DNA of 64,000 nucleotides, taken from Pseudoalteromonas rubra (GTDB lineage: Bacteria; Pseudomonadota; Gammaproteobacteria; Enterobacterales; Alteromonadaceae). How positions within the stretch are numbered: the stretch's first letter is position 1; every line of letters starts with the position of its first letter. The DNA is taken from assembly GCF_005886805.2 (NCBI RefSeq), contig NZ_CP045429.1, positions 1,272,501 through 1,336,500 of the forward strand. The letters run 5' to 3'. The translations under genes were made by a program, and so were the position numbers. This document shows, one piece after another, positions 1 to 8,252 of this stretch. The notes under the pieces are model-generated. The model was given only the letters and a program-made list of their open reading frames with translations, had not been told where the DNA came from and ran no database searches.

Positions 1-1
1 T

Positions 2-1027
2 GTGGTTGGCTGTGACAGCGACGGCAACATCGACCTGGACGACCTGCGTGCGAAAGCAGAAGACGTATCTGAGAACCTGTCTTGTATCATGGTTACTTAC
101 CCGTCTACCCACGGTGTATACGAAGAAGCTATCCGCGAAGTGTGTGAGATCGTTCACCAGCACGGCGGCCAGGTTTATATGGACGGCGCGAACATGAATG
201 CACAGGTTGGCGTAACCAGCCCGGGTTCAATCGGTTCTGACGTATCGCACCTGAATCTGCACAAAACATTCTGTATCCCGCACGGTGGTGGTGGCCCGGG
301 TGTTGGTCCTATCGGTGTTAAATCACACCTGGCACCATTCATGCCTAACCACAGCGTGATCAAAGTAGCTGGCACCAACGAAGGTAACGGCGCAGTTTCT
401 GCGGCACCTTACGGCTCAGCAGCTATCCTGCCAATCTCTTGGGCGTACATTGCCATGATGGGCAGCGAAGGTCTGAAGCAGGCCACTGAAATGGCCATCG
501 TGAACGCGAACTATCTGACAGAGAAGCTAAGCAAGCACTACCCGGTACTCTACCGTGGCCGCAACGACCGTGTTGCCCACGAATGTATTATCGACCTGCG
601 TCCGCTTAAAGAAAGCTCAGGCATCACTGAAATGGACGTGGCTAAGCGTCTGATGGACTATGGTTTCCACGCACCGACTATGTCATTCCCGGTTGCTGGC
701 ACGCTGATGATCGAGCCAACGGAGTCTGAGTCTAAGGTAGAAATCGACCGCTTCATCGAAGCCATGATCTCTATCCGTGCGGAAATCGCCAAAGTAGAAA
801 ACGGCGAATGGTCAGTAGAAAACAACCCACTGGTGTTCGCACCACACACCCAGGCAGACGTACTGGGCAACGAGTGGGATCGCGCCTACGACCGCTTCTA
901 CGCAGCCTTCCCGGTCGCATCAGTAGCAAAAGACAAGTTCTGGCCAACGGTAACCCGTATCGACGACGTATACGGCGACCGTAACCTTATTTGTTCTTGC
1001 CCAGCTGTAGAGACTTATGCTGAGTAA
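2..1027 (+). CDS. gcvP: Glycine dehydrogenase (decarboxylating), P protein, C-terminal part
   Basis: This is the 3' part of the P protein of the glycine cleavage system, which decarboxylates glycine with pyridoxal phosphate and passes the aminomethyl group to the H-protein lipoyl arm. About 341 of roughly 960 residues are present; the gene starts before the window. The PLP lysine lies in the motif HLNLHKTF, about fragment residue 88, followed at once by the glycine-rich [12 protein letters not shown] stretch typical of the family. The terminal region ([10 protein letters not shown], then the [18 protein letters not shown] patch) is also typical. The frame is open to a TAA just before a strong terminator, so it is probably the last gene of a gcv operon (gcvT and gcvH would lie upstream, unseen). 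Confidence 0.97.
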   Translation: MVGCDSDGNIDLDDLRAKAEDVSENLSCIMVTYPSTHGVYEEAIREVCEIVHQHGGQVYMDGANMNAQVGVTSPGSIGSDVSHLNLHKTFCIPHGGGGPGVGPIGVKSHLAPFMPNHSVIKVAGTNEGNGAVSAAPYGSAAILPISWAYIAMMGSEGLKQATEMAIVNANYLTEKLSKHYPVLYRGRNDRVAHECIIDLRPLKESSGITEMDVAKRLMDYGFHAPTMSFPVAGTLMIEPTESESKVEIDRFIEAMISIRAEIAKVENGEWSVENNPLVFAPHTQADVLGNEWDRAYDRFYAAFPVASVAKDKFWPTVTRIDDVYGDRNLICSCPAVETYAE

Positions 1028-1066
1028 TGAATTGTAGGTCGGGCTAATCCCCGACTTAGATTTGTG

Positions 1067-1098
1067 AAAACCGCCTTAAGAGATTAAGGCGGTTTTTT
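1067..1098 (+). terminator. Rho-independent terminator of gcvP
   Basis: An 8-bp perfect stem (ccgcctta/taaggcgg) with a 6-nt loop, extended by A:T pairs and followed by a T6 run, begins 40 bases after the gcvP stop. The A-run on the other side means it may also terminate the decayed integrase gene arriving from the right. Confidence 0.9.
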
Positions 1099-1106
1099 AT
1101 TGTCTG

Positions 1107-2066
1107 TTATTTGATTCGCTGTGGGAGGTGAGAAATTGGACTTACCACTCCTTGGCCTCCTTGCTGGATAATATGCGTGTAAATCTGAGTTGTCCGGACG
1201 TCACTATGGCCAAGTTGAGTTTGTATTGTTCTTTTACCAGCGCCATTTTGCAGCAGATGTGTCGCAAAAGAGGGCCGTAATGTATGCGGTGTTACCTGCT
1301 TAGTGATCCCAGCTAAATACGCTGCTTTTTAACTGCTCTTTGAACTTGCTTCTCATCAATGTGGTGCCGTCTGAGTTGTTTTGTTTCTGGGTCAACACTT
1401 AGCTTGTGAGAAGGAAATATATACTGCCACATCAACTGCTTTTCGTGACCATTGTATTTGTGCCTTAGTCTGTGGGGTAACCATACGCCACAGTACTGAG
1501 GATTTTGTAGGTCAAGTTACAGATAATTTTCTACTTGGAGGATTTGGCTTCTTAGTAGGGGAATTAACTCTTTAGCGAGCGTCACAACTCTGTTTTTACC
1601 GCCTTTACCGTCCCATACTCGAAGACAGAGATAATCAAAATCGATACCTTTAACCCGAAGCCTTTAGGCCACTGCCATAAAGTAAGGCGCAAGACAGGTA
1701 ATGACGAGTGCTACACATTGTGAGTAATGAACTAACCTCTTCTTTTGTCAATACAACAGGTAACTTACGAGGACGTTGGCTTTTGATAAAGTTTAGTCGT
1801 AAAGACAATGGCATTTTGAGTATCTCTTTATACAAAAAACATAAGGCGTTTAATGCCTGCGCTTGTGTGCCTTGAGCAACATTTTGTTCATTTACCAGGT
1901 GGTTAAGAAATAGTTCAACTTCTTTATCCCCCATAGTTGTAGGGTGTCGCATATTGTTAAAGCGAATAAATGCAGCAGTCCATTTTAGGTACGCTTCAAT
2001 GGTGCGTTTGGCATAACGTCGCAGGTACATCTGCTCTTGCAGCATGAGTAGAAAAGGTGATTTCAT
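1107..2066 (-). pseudogene. intI: Integron integrase IntI, frameshifted pseudogene
   Basis: On the minus strand the reading shows a complete but broken integron-type tyrosine recombinase. The N-terminal frame (2066 to about 1650) carries the SAM-like domain with the patches RHPTTMGDKEVELFLNHL and LPVVLTKEEV, strongly reminiscent of IntI. At the LLYGSGL patch a small deletion shifts the frame. The protein continues as LRVKGIDFD and DGKGGKNRVV, hits an in-frame stop near 1517, and continues with WQYIFPS and RRHHID, the region special to integron integrases. It shifts again near 1312 into [28 protein letters not shown] (catalytic HxxR, H and Tyr) and a stop at 1107. At least two frameshifts and one stop make it inactive. 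It is divergent from the cassette genes that start at 2298, the normal integron layout. Confidence 0.88.
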
Positions 2067-2297
2067 GAGCGTTCCATTTGGTAAGGTTGATACTGGATGT
2101 ATAGACAGTGTTTTGGCTGTTGTCCAATAACATTATTACGTGCCGTTTTGTCCGATTTTCACACAAGTGTGTTTTTGCAGGTTGCAACCGATTGTTTACT
2201 TTGAGTTTGTTCCATGGGACTATGAGGGTATGTAATACAGCCCGTTTTGTCGGTTTATATTCCGACATTTTGGGGTAGAATAAATTGTTAGCAAGCA
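2067..2297. other. Probable attI and leader region of the integron
   Basis: This 231-base gap lies between the 5' end of the integrase pseudogene and the first cassette gene. In integrons it holds attI and the promoters for intI and the cassettes. A possible recombination boundary is the gttagca sequence at 2288-2294, ten bases before the first cassette ATG. I could not recognise specific integrase-binding sites or promoters, so the assignment rests on position. Confidence 0.45.
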
Positions 2298-2738
2298 ATG
2301 GAGAGTTCGGTGTTAAAGAAAGTAGGTAATGGGTTCATTACATTAATAGGTTTTATTATTATATTGAAATATTTAGTCGGTTTCTTTGGGTGGGAATTGA
2401 ATTTTAATGTGGAAGCAGTTCAAAAAGTTGAAATTTCCCAGACGCAACTATCTTATTTTCCAGATTCTAGTATTGAGGGAGTGTTAAACGGCTTTATGGC
2501 TGAACAACACGAAAAGGAGTGGTTAGCTAAAACAGCTAAGAAGTATAACGTAACACCTCAACAGCTATCAGATTCTTTAACTATTAATTATCTACAAAAA
2601 GAAGATGAAAATTGGACGGTTGAAGTCATATCATCTATCTCAGGCAAAGGAAAATCCAGTGTGGCTAAAGAGGTAAAGCTCAACCTAACGAATTATGTTA
2701 GTCGTGTAGTCCAGCATGCTAACAAACCAAAGCACTAG
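2298..2738 (+). CDS. Cassette-borne membrane-anchored protein of unknown function
   Basis: A 146-aa protein I do not recognise. An N-terminal hydrophobic segment (about residues 12-30) is followed by a soluble, lysine-rich region, so it is probably anchored in the inner membrane with an external domain. It is the first gene after the intI/attI region, and its 3' end overlaps the left arm of attC site 1, as is usual for integron cassettes. The local composition is AT-rich compared with gcvP, in keeping with a mobile cassette. There is no strong Shine-Dalgarno; the start lies ten bases after the putative insertion boundary. Confidence 0.7.
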   Translation: MESSVLKKVGNGFITLIGFIIILKYLVGFFGWELNFNVEAVQKVEISQTQLSYFPDSSIEGVLNGFMAEQHEKEWLAKTAKKYNVTPQQLSDSLTINYLQKEDENWTVEVISSISGKGKSSVAKEVKLNLTNYVSRVVQHANKPKH

Positions 2739-2837
2739 GACGTATTTTTGAGCGCTTTTTACTGTTGTTTTGGTGAGTGATTAAGTTGTAATCTTCTGTT
2801 TTATTTATCAAATACGCCTGTGTTTGGGGCGTTATAT
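2717..2837 (+). repeat. attC recombination site 1
   Basis: The left end has tgctaac (2717-2723) and the right end gttatat (2831-2837), matching the R''/R' core pattern (…AAC and GTT…). Between them the arms pair imperfectly: aggacgtattt near 2737 against aaatacgcct near 2810, leaving one unpaired A. Such extrahelical bases are a hallmark of folded attC sites. Length is 121 bp. It separates the 2298 and 2868 genes. Confidence 0.7.
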
Positions 2838-2867
2838 ATACAAAATCACTATTGGAGTTAAACCTAA

Positions 2868-3380
2868 ATGGATGCAGAAACTTTATCTTCATATGAATTG
2901 TTATCAGACTTATGCAAGCAAGGAATTATTGGTTGGCCAATAGACTTTGAGCTATCTTCTTTATCAGAAGTTGCTGCAGATGAAGAGTTGTCTTCTTGGG
3001 GACTTATCGCTAATTGGAAAACAGAGAACGATAAATTCATTAAATTTGGCCAAGATGGCTCAGGTTCTTCATACTTACTATGGCAATATGCCGAGGATTT
3101 TCCACCAGCAGTTGTCTTTTTAGGCTCTGAGGGTGAAACATATAATGTTGCTCCAACATTAAGCTTTTACATGCGATATTTAGCTTCAGGTTGTGATTTT
3201 GGCTACGGAGAATGGTTTGAACCTGAGCCAGAGTTAGACCCTGATGCAATAGACAGAAACCTACTCTCTTCAAAAATATCAACTGTGTTACCTCAAATTA
3301 CTGAGCATGCGAATGAACTTAATCAAAAATCATTAATGGCCATTCCTTCGTTTGAAAGTTGGGTAAAAAGTAAAACGTGA
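2868..3380 (+). CDS. SMI1/KNR4 (SUKH)-like cassette protein
   Basis: A 170-aa soluble acidic protein lying between two attC sites, hence a complete gene cassette. The middle part resembles the SUKH/SMI1-KNR4 superfamily: a phenylalanine-rich stretch (FIKFGQDGSGSSYLLW), then VVFLGSEGE, then a helix with SFYMRYLASGCDFG. SUKH proteins are best known as immunity proteins against polymorphic or contact-dependent toxins, and integron cassettes often carry such orphan immunity-like genes. The family call is pattern recognition only; the toxin partner, if any, is not in this window. Confidence 0.6.
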   Translation: MDAETLSSYELLSDLCKQGIIGWPIDFELSSLSEVAADEELSSWGLIANWKTENDKFIKFGQDGSGSSYLLWQYAEDFPPAVVFLGSEGETYNVAPTLSFYMRYLASGCDFGYGEWFEPEPELDPDAIDRNLLSSKISTVLPQITEHANELNQKSLMAIPSFESWVKSKT

Positions 3381-3396
3381 TTATCAGCGTTTGTAT

Positions 3397-3494
3397 ATAT
3401 AACAAGGTGCTCAAACGGACACAAAAGTTTGGCTTGTGCTCGTTCCTCGCTAATTTTAAGCCAAACTTTTCTGCCGCATAGCACGGCGTTATAT
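3397..3494 (+). repeat. attC recombination site 2
   Basis: A clear attC. It begins with atataac (3397-3403), ends with gttatat (3488-3494), and has a 13-bp inner stem (aaaagtttggctt at 3423-3435 against aagccaaactttt at 3458-3470). The outer arms ggtgct and agcacgg pair imperfectly. Length is 98 bp, and it resembles Vibrio/Pseudoalteromonas superintegron sites. Confidence 0.85.
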
Positions 3495-3514
3495 AACACT
3501 CGGGAATCGGAGAA

Positions 3515-3742
3515 ATGAGTAAAATATTACTAATAATCGGTATAGCTCTAGTAGTTGCTGGTGCGCTGATGTTTATTGCTGATTTCTTACCAGTTGATTT
3601 CTTAAAACAGAGCTCAGAAGAAAGTTATCTAAAAATTGAAGATAGTAAATCATTTTCTCTAATAAGTTTCAGGTTGTATTTTCTTGTTGTGGGTATTGTC
3701 TGTTTGGTGGCTTATAAATTTAAAAATGTAATCGGTTTTTAA
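3515..3742 (+). CDS. Small two-helix membrane protein (third cassette)
   Basis: A 75-aa protein with two hydrophobic segments (about residues 4-25 and 51-68) joined by a short charged loop; an integral inner-membrane protein of unknown function. A GGAG lies just before the ATG. It follows attC 2, so it belongs to a third cassette, but no attC is visible downstream. The sequence instead runs into the repeat region at 3784, suggesting the right end of this cassette was lost or replaced. Confidence 0.65.
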   Translation: MSKILLIIGIALVVAGALMFIADFLPVDFLKQSSEESYLKIEDSKSFSLISFRLYFLVVGIVCLVAYKFKNVIGF

Positions 3743-3796
3743 TGTGTTATATAAGAAATTAATTAAACCGTGGACGCAAAAGTTAGAAGTTTTGAG

Positions 3797-3858
3797 AGAC
3801 ACCCACCGATATCTGTACCTTTTCTGTGGAGGGAAGCCGCAACTTCGAATGGGTGTCT
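3797..3858. repeat. 62-bp palindrome-ended element, copy P1
   Basis: Bounded by agacaccca (3797-3805) and its exact inverse tgggtgtct (3850-3858). The interior is near-identical to copies at 4460, 4559 and 5549. The size and inverted ends suggest a REP/MITE-like dispersed element. Confidence 0.8.
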
Positions 3859-4093
3859 TCAATTATTACTCTTTTGGGTGGGAGTGTCCGGAAACCCCTT
3901 ATGTGCCTCAATGGATAGTGAAAAAAGCATTCACTTTACCCATGACAGGCGCACCATTACCTGTGTTAGATTAACTTGTAGAATATGCACATATGTGTCT
4001 TTGGTTTTTTTATTTCCATGGCACAGTGTGTCACTAGAGGGGAAGTGGGCAGCTGGGAAGTCCATATTATTCGTTAATATAGTAGGTACTTGT

Positions 4094-4447
4094 TTGAAAA
4101 AAATTGAAAAATTTACTTTGTTATTGTTCGTGTTATTGCTTGTCCAGCTTTATCCGCTTCTTAGATTTGATGTAATGCTAAACTCTGAATATGAAAGCCT
4201 TGCGATACAGATTGGTTTGTGGATAGCTATTTCTGCAATGCTCACTTTTGTGTTTTTTTTCATAAAGTCACTCAGAAAATCCTACGCAAAGATCAAATAT
4301 GATGTTGATAAAAGGTCTTTATTTGCGCTTTTTTTGTCGGGCTATCTCTGATTAGCCTGAATATTGCAAATTTTTTGGGCATCACTTTCCCATACGGTTA
4401 TGCAAGGTTGTTTGGTGAAGTAGAGGTAGTTGAATTGAGGGCTACAA
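4094..4447 (+). pseudogene. Membrane-protein gene, truncated duplicate
   Basis: First part of a small membrane-protein gene of unknown function. From a possible TTG start the frame shows two hydrophobic segments (about residues 7-20 and 36-55) and then a basic loop. The frame stops at 4351 after a run of seven T (4329-4335); one more T would let it continue. Copy A is then cut off at 4447, where the repeat boundary lies. The same frameshift is present in copy B, so it predates the duplication. Confidence 0.6.
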
Positions 4448-4459
4448 TAAAGTTTTGAG

Positions 4460-4521
4460 AGACACCCACCGATATCTGTACCTTTTCTGTGGAGGGAAGC
4501 TGCAACTTCGAATGGGTGTCT
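4460..4521. repeat. 62-bp palindrome-ended element, copy P2
   Basis: Same element as P1, sitting between the two arms of the 664-bp duplication; the interior differs by one base from P1 (ctgcaactt against ccgcaactt). Confidence 0.8.
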
Positions 4522-4545
4522 TTAATTATTACTCGGTGTCTTTAA

Positions 4546-5209
4546 TAGAAGTTTTGAGAGACACCCACCGATATCTGTACCTTTTCTGTGGAGGGAAGCC
4601 GCAACTTCGAATGGGTGTCTTTAATTATTACTCTTTTGGGTGGGAGTGTCCGGAAACCCCTTATGTGCCTCAATGGATAGTGAAAAAAGCATTCACTTTA
4701 CCCATGACAGGCGCACCATTACCTGTGTTAGATTAACTTGTAGAATATGCACATATGTGTCTTTGGTTTTTTTATTTCCATGGCACAGTGTGTCACTAGA
4801 GGGGAAGTGGGCAGCTGGGAAGTCCATATTATTCGTTAATATAGTAGGTACTTGTTTGAAAAAAATTGAAAAATTTACTTTGTTATTGTTCGTGTTATTG
4901 CTTGTCCAGCTTTATCCGCTTCTTAGATTTGATGTAATGCTAAACTCTGAATATGAAAGCCTTGCGATACAGATTGGTTTGTGGATAGCTATTTCTGCAA
5001 TGCTCACTTTTGTGTTTTTTTTCATAAAGTCACTCAGAAAATCCTACGCAAAGATCAAATATGATGTTGATAAAAGGTCTTTATTTGCGCTTTTTTTGTC
5101 GGGCTATCTCTGATTAGCCTGAATATTGCAAATTTTTTGGGCATCACTTTCCCATACGGTTATGCAAGGTTGTTTGGTGAAGTAGAGGTAGTTGAATTGA
5201 GGGCTACAA
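4546..5209 (+). repeat. 664-bp duplication, copy B
   Basis: Near-identical second copy of 3784-4447. It runs on into the 3' part of the membrane-protein gene (to 5403), so copy B holds the more complete gene and copy A is the truncated duplicate. Confidence 0.9.
4559..4620. repeat. 62-bp palindrome-ended element, copy P3
   Basis: Copy inside duplication arm B, equivalent to P1 in arm A. Confidence 0.8.
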
Positions 5210-5403
5210 AACGACTTGACTACAGTTCAAGTAAAGGAAGAAGAAAATACAATGTTGATATATTAGATAGTCAAGAAAACTATTCGCAGCTTACTTTTCC
5301 TATATCAGAAGAAGCTTATAACAGGCTTTCTTATGATTTCTCTGTTAGTGCCAAAGTTCATAAAAGTACAGTCGCAATAGCAGTAAGTAATCTATCTTTT
5401 TAG
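4856..5403 (+). pseudogene. Membrane-protein gene with frameshift at a T7 run
   Basis: Fuller copy of the gene in the duplication. Two N-terminal membrane segments are followed by a frame break at T7 (5091-5097). Adding one T joins the first half smoothly to the second, which continues through a third hydrophobic stretch (SLNIANFLGITFPYG) into a soluble C-terminal domain ending at 5403. The reconstructed protein is about 180 aa. The break sits on T TTT TTG, which has the form of a -1 slippery heptamer, so programmed frameshifting cannot be excluded, though decay is more likely. No family recognised. Confidence 0.6.
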
Positions 5404-5525
5404 CTTTTTATAATTAACACCAACAATACCATCAAAGCCTAGACGCATATAGGTTGGGTCCAATCAGCTGCGCCCTGAAGCGATGATCAAAGTGAAAGTA
5501 CTCGATAAAACGGCAGAGCTAGGTG
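5388..5525 (+). repeat. 138-bp direct repeat, copy 1
   Basis: Repeated at 5626-5763 with an offset of 238 and scattered substitutions; starts within the end of the membrane-protein pseudogene. The second half reads like a fragment of coding sequence (LRPEAMIKVKVLDKTAELGG in one frame), probably debris of an older gene. Confidence 0.75.
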
Positions 5526-5548
5526 GGTGAATTTTGGGGAATTTTGGG

Positions 5549-5610
5549 AGACTCCCACCGATATCTGTACCTTTTCTGTGGAGAGAAGTCACAACTTTGA
5601 ATGGGTGTCT
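5549..5610. repeat. 62-bp palindrome-ended element, copy P4
   Basis: Left end is agactccca (one mismatch to agacaccca) and right end tgggtgtct. Same 62-bp length and largely conserved interior, with several substitutions, so this is an older copy. Confidence 0.75.
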
Positions 5611-5625
5611 TTAATTTTCACTTAG

Positions 5626-5763
5626 TAATCTGTCTTTTTAGCTTTTTACAATTAGCATTAACAATACCATCAAAGCCTGGACGTATATAGATTGGGTCCA
5701 ATCAGCTGCGCCCTGAAGCGATGATCAAAGTGAAAGTACTCGATAAAACGGCTGGGCTGGGTG
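5626..5763 (+). repeat. 138-bp direct repeat, copy 2
   Basis: Second, slightly diverged copy of 5388-5525. Palindromic element P4 lies between the two copies, again placing an element at a duplication junction. Between here and 5986 I see no gene, only short coding-like debris. Confidence 0.75.
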
Positions 5764-5986
5764 TGCCTGAATATCAGAGGAAGCAGCTGAAATCCCGGTG
5801 TTACCGGAAACTATCTGGGGTTGGTCAGCAAGGCCTTAAGCTAGCATACAGTGGCATTTGTTAAAGCTGGCTCAGTTTCGCTTCGCCACACCATTTAGCC
5901 AAGTATTATTAGCTTCCCTTTTTGGAATGTTATGCTATTTAAAAGGGGGAGATGTTAGATATAATCGAAATATTAAAGGTGAATGT

Positions 5987-6328
5987 ATGTATAAGCAATT
6001 TAATGCGGTGGTATTCATTCTGAGCTTGGCTTTGTCGTTTAATTCGTACTCCTGGGATAAAATTGTTTCGGGAAAGGTTTTACGTATCTCGGTAAATAGT
6101 CCTGCAAGCTCGAAAAGAAATGTGATGGTCAAGCTGGAGGGGGGAGATTCTATGTGTAGCTTGTCTAGCAACAACGATACGGCCTATATCAATAAGAGTG
6201 AAGCACCTGACACTTATGATGTGTTTGTAAGTATGCTTTTAACAGCAAAAGCAACTAGCACTGGAGTAAAGCTGTATATCGATAAGGGACAAGAAGGCTG
6301 TCAAATACATAGCCTCGATTTGCTGTAA
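5987..6328 (+). CDS. Small secreted protein with two cysteines
   Basis: A 113-aa protein of unknown function. The ATG at 5987 is preferred over an upstream in-frame ATG at 5858 because an AAAGGTGA Shine-Dalgarno lies just before it and a clean signal peptide follows (hydrophobic core about residues 7-19, cleavage likely near SYS/W). The mature part is short, probably beta-rich, with cysteines near residues 60 and 105 that could form a disulfide. It resembles the 16618 protein in size, layout and the pattern of a helix-like alanine-rich segment shortly before the second Cys. The distant resemblance is my inference. Confidence 0.65.
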   Translation: MYKQFNAVVFILSLALSFNSYSWDKIVSGKVLRISVNSPASSKRNVMVKLEGGDSMCSLSSNNDTAYINKSEAPDTYDVFVSMLLTAKATSTGVKLYIDKGQEGCQIHSLDLL

Positions 6329-6351
6329 GTTTTGTAGCAAGAACACATGAA

Positions 6352-6540
6352 AGACACCCACCGAGATTTATAAATTTTTCCCGAGGGGAAGTCCCATGTG
6401 GAATTGATGTCCTTGGCTTTTTTGGCGGCTTCGGGGTAAGAGGTGAAGTATTACTTAAGGTCGGCTTTGCTGTCGGAGATAGCGCGGATATCCAACATGA
6501 GCCAGCCCCCTTAGGGAATTTCAATCTGGAATGGGTGTCT
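6352..6540. repeat. 189-bp variant of the palindrome-ended element, P5
   Basis: Has the same agacaccca/tgggtgtct ends, but the interior is expanded to 189 bp and only the first bases (accgaga) and last bases (tggaa) recall the short form. It may be a longer relative or a fusion of two element ends. Confidence 0.55.
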
Positions 6541-6584
6541 TTGATTTTTTATTTTTTGGATTTTACGTTTATGGTTTTTAGAGT

Positions 6585-6611
6585 AAAAGAGCCCAATTGA
6601 TGGGCTCTTTT
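6585..6611. terminator. Bidirectional terminator
   Basis: An 11-bp perfect stem (aaaagagccca/tgggctctttt) with a 5-nt loop and T-rich flanks on both sides. It closes the lipase-like gene on the minus strand (stop at 6621) and any transcript coming from the left. Confidence 0.85.
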
Positions 6612-6620
6612 ATTTTAACC

Positions 6621-8252
6621 TTAATTTAATAGGTTGCTAATCACTGGTATTAGGTAGGCTAAATCGTGCCTGCCTTGTAACTCTGAATCTAGCTTAGACA
6701 TGTCAGAAGCATTAAATTCGTAATCGTGTGTACGGCTATTTACATGATGAATTCTGTCGAACGGAGAAGCCGCCTCAAGCTTTTGAAGTGTTTCAGAATG
6801 ACTTGCTCCTTTAAGCCTGTTTAGGTCAGTCCCATACACGGCCGGATCAATGTCTAGAGCACTAAAAGTAGGAATAAAATTCGGCTCTTGACAATTATGG
6901 CATCTAGCATAGGCTGGATGGGAAGGCGTCGCCTCTAATATATTGTTATTTATCGTATTCAACATACTTCGGGTAAGGCCAATATTAGTGCCGGGAGCAC
7001 TGTTTACATACTGATAATAAGGAAACTCATTCAATTTTGTGTCTTCTTTTACATGCTTATCGTTGCCGAAAGGTCGATCTACACGTGTGTAAGACTTGAA
7101 TAGACTCTCGTTTCGATTGCCATTAGGTGTGTTTTCCTTAAAAGTAAAATCAGCAGCTTCTAATTCGCCGGGATTCCCCGAATGTGGTGCAACAATAAAT
7201 TTTGATGCATTCCAGTTTGAAGGTGTATTATAGCTGTTTACAAGAGATGTATTAGTAAATACAACTTTGCGTATATCGTTAGGGAGGGGCATCGAGTTTA
7301 ACTCTCTTAATAAAGTTGAGCGATAGCTCCCATTTTTATCAACAATATGGTTTATCAATAGTTGCTTAGATGAGGTGGAATGTATATTTTCGTATGATAC
7401 TTGCACCATCGAACGTATATCACGTATTGCTCGCTTGGCTTCGCTAGTTAGTTCAGACAACTCAAGGAAGAAAAGTGGTGTATAATCTAGAGCTGAAGTG
7501 AGAAAATCAAAAGTCGATAGGCTAATTACACCAATACTACCGAAATCATCGAGCATTGAGTCAATAAATAAAGGTAATCTTTGATAAGCTAGTGGTATGT
7601 TTGCTCCCTTAAGTGGGGAATCTATGGTAACCCATGTTCTAATGTTGGTTTCGATACCATATTTGTGCGCATAACCGATGGCATATTTAGATACTACACC
7701 ACCCAAGCTTGTACCAAGTACTGAAATGCTTGGTTTATGGTTATTGGTTTGATTGGCTTCGTTTATCATTTCAATACCTTGTAGCACCGTGAAGGCATTG
7801 AGCTGTATATGGTCACCTGAGCCAAACCTTTTACCTTGTTCATATTCATAGGCAAAAAGAAAAATATCAGAGTTTGGATATCTTGCTTTAATTTCTGACG
7901 GACTAGCACCCATAAAAGCATTTCTAAATACTAGGTCTAGATCTTGGTAAATAGCTTCTGAGTTATTGTTAACTGCAAGCAGTGCGCCAGGATAAGGTGC
8001 TACTACAATTATTGGTTGATCATAAGCTTGAGCACCAGAGTCATTGGTATACAGTTTTAGCTGCATTGAGCCTCGTTTACCAGCATAGGATCTGGTAGAA
8101 GACAAAATACAGCCATTTGCGTTTAGAGCATAGTTAATATTATAGCAAGATTGAGGTAAGCTGGTTTTTGAGCTATTAAATAGTGCGAATGCATCCGCAC
8201 TAGCTAAAAAAGCTGCCATGCTTAATAAAGCAAGTTTTAATTTGTAAAACAC
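6621..8252 (-). CDS. Secreted alpha/beta hydrolase (lipase/esterase-like)
   Basis: A 543-aa protein with a signal peptide (residues 1-22, ending ASADAFA) and an alpha/beta-hydrolase core. The nucleophile elbow is GTSLGG with Ser182, preceded by a strand (ISVLG) and followed by a helix containing SKYAIGYAHKYG; WVTIDSPLKGANIPL is like the strand-and-loop after the elbow in lipases. A likely catalytic His is in the HSETLQKL or RIHHVNSRTHD region near the C-terminus. Four cysteines suggest disulfides in the exported enzyme. Substrate unknown. It stands alone, with its own terminator at 6585-6611 and about 430 bases of non-coding DNA upstream. Confidence 0.8.
   Translation of the reverse strand: MFYKLKLALLSMAAFLASADAFALFNSSKTSLPQSCYNINYALNANGCILSSTRSYAGKRGSMQLKLYTNDSGAQAYDQPIIVVAPYPGALLAVNNNSEAIYQDLDLVFRNAFMGASPSEIKARYPNSDIFLFAYEYEQGKRFGSGDHIQLNAFTVLQGIEMINEANQTNNHKPSISVLGTSLGGVVSKYAIGYAHKYGIETNIRTWVTIDSPLKGANIPLAYQRLPLFIDSMLDDFGSIGVISLSTFDFLTSALDYTPLFFLELSELTSEAKRAIRDIRSMVQVSYENIHSTSSKQLLINHIVDKNGSYRSTLLRELNSMPLPNDIRKVVFTNTSLVNSYNTPSNWNASKFIVAPHSGNPGELEAADFTFKENTPNGNRNESLFKSYTRVDRPFGNDKHVKEDTKLNEFPYYQYVNSAPGTNIGLTRSMLNTINNNILEATPSHPAYARCHNCQEPNFIPTFSALDIDPAVYGTDLNRLKGASHSETLQKLEAASPFDRIHHVNSRTHDYEFNASDMSKLDSELQGRHDLAYLIPVISNLLN

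Larger units (their letters stand above)
3784..4447 (+). repeat. 664-bp duplication, copy A
   Basis: This stretch recurs at 4546-5209 with an offset of 762 bases and almost no differences (one is in the tract just after the palindromic element: tcaatt against ttaatt). It contains one 62-bp palindromic element and the first part of a membrane-protein gene. Copy A breaks off where another palindromic element begins, which points to recombination between palindrome copies. Confidence 0.9.

Noticed and set aside
3740..3760. gttatat sequence as a third attC
   Set aside because: Right-hand core box only; no matching left box or hairpin in the preceding 150 bases.
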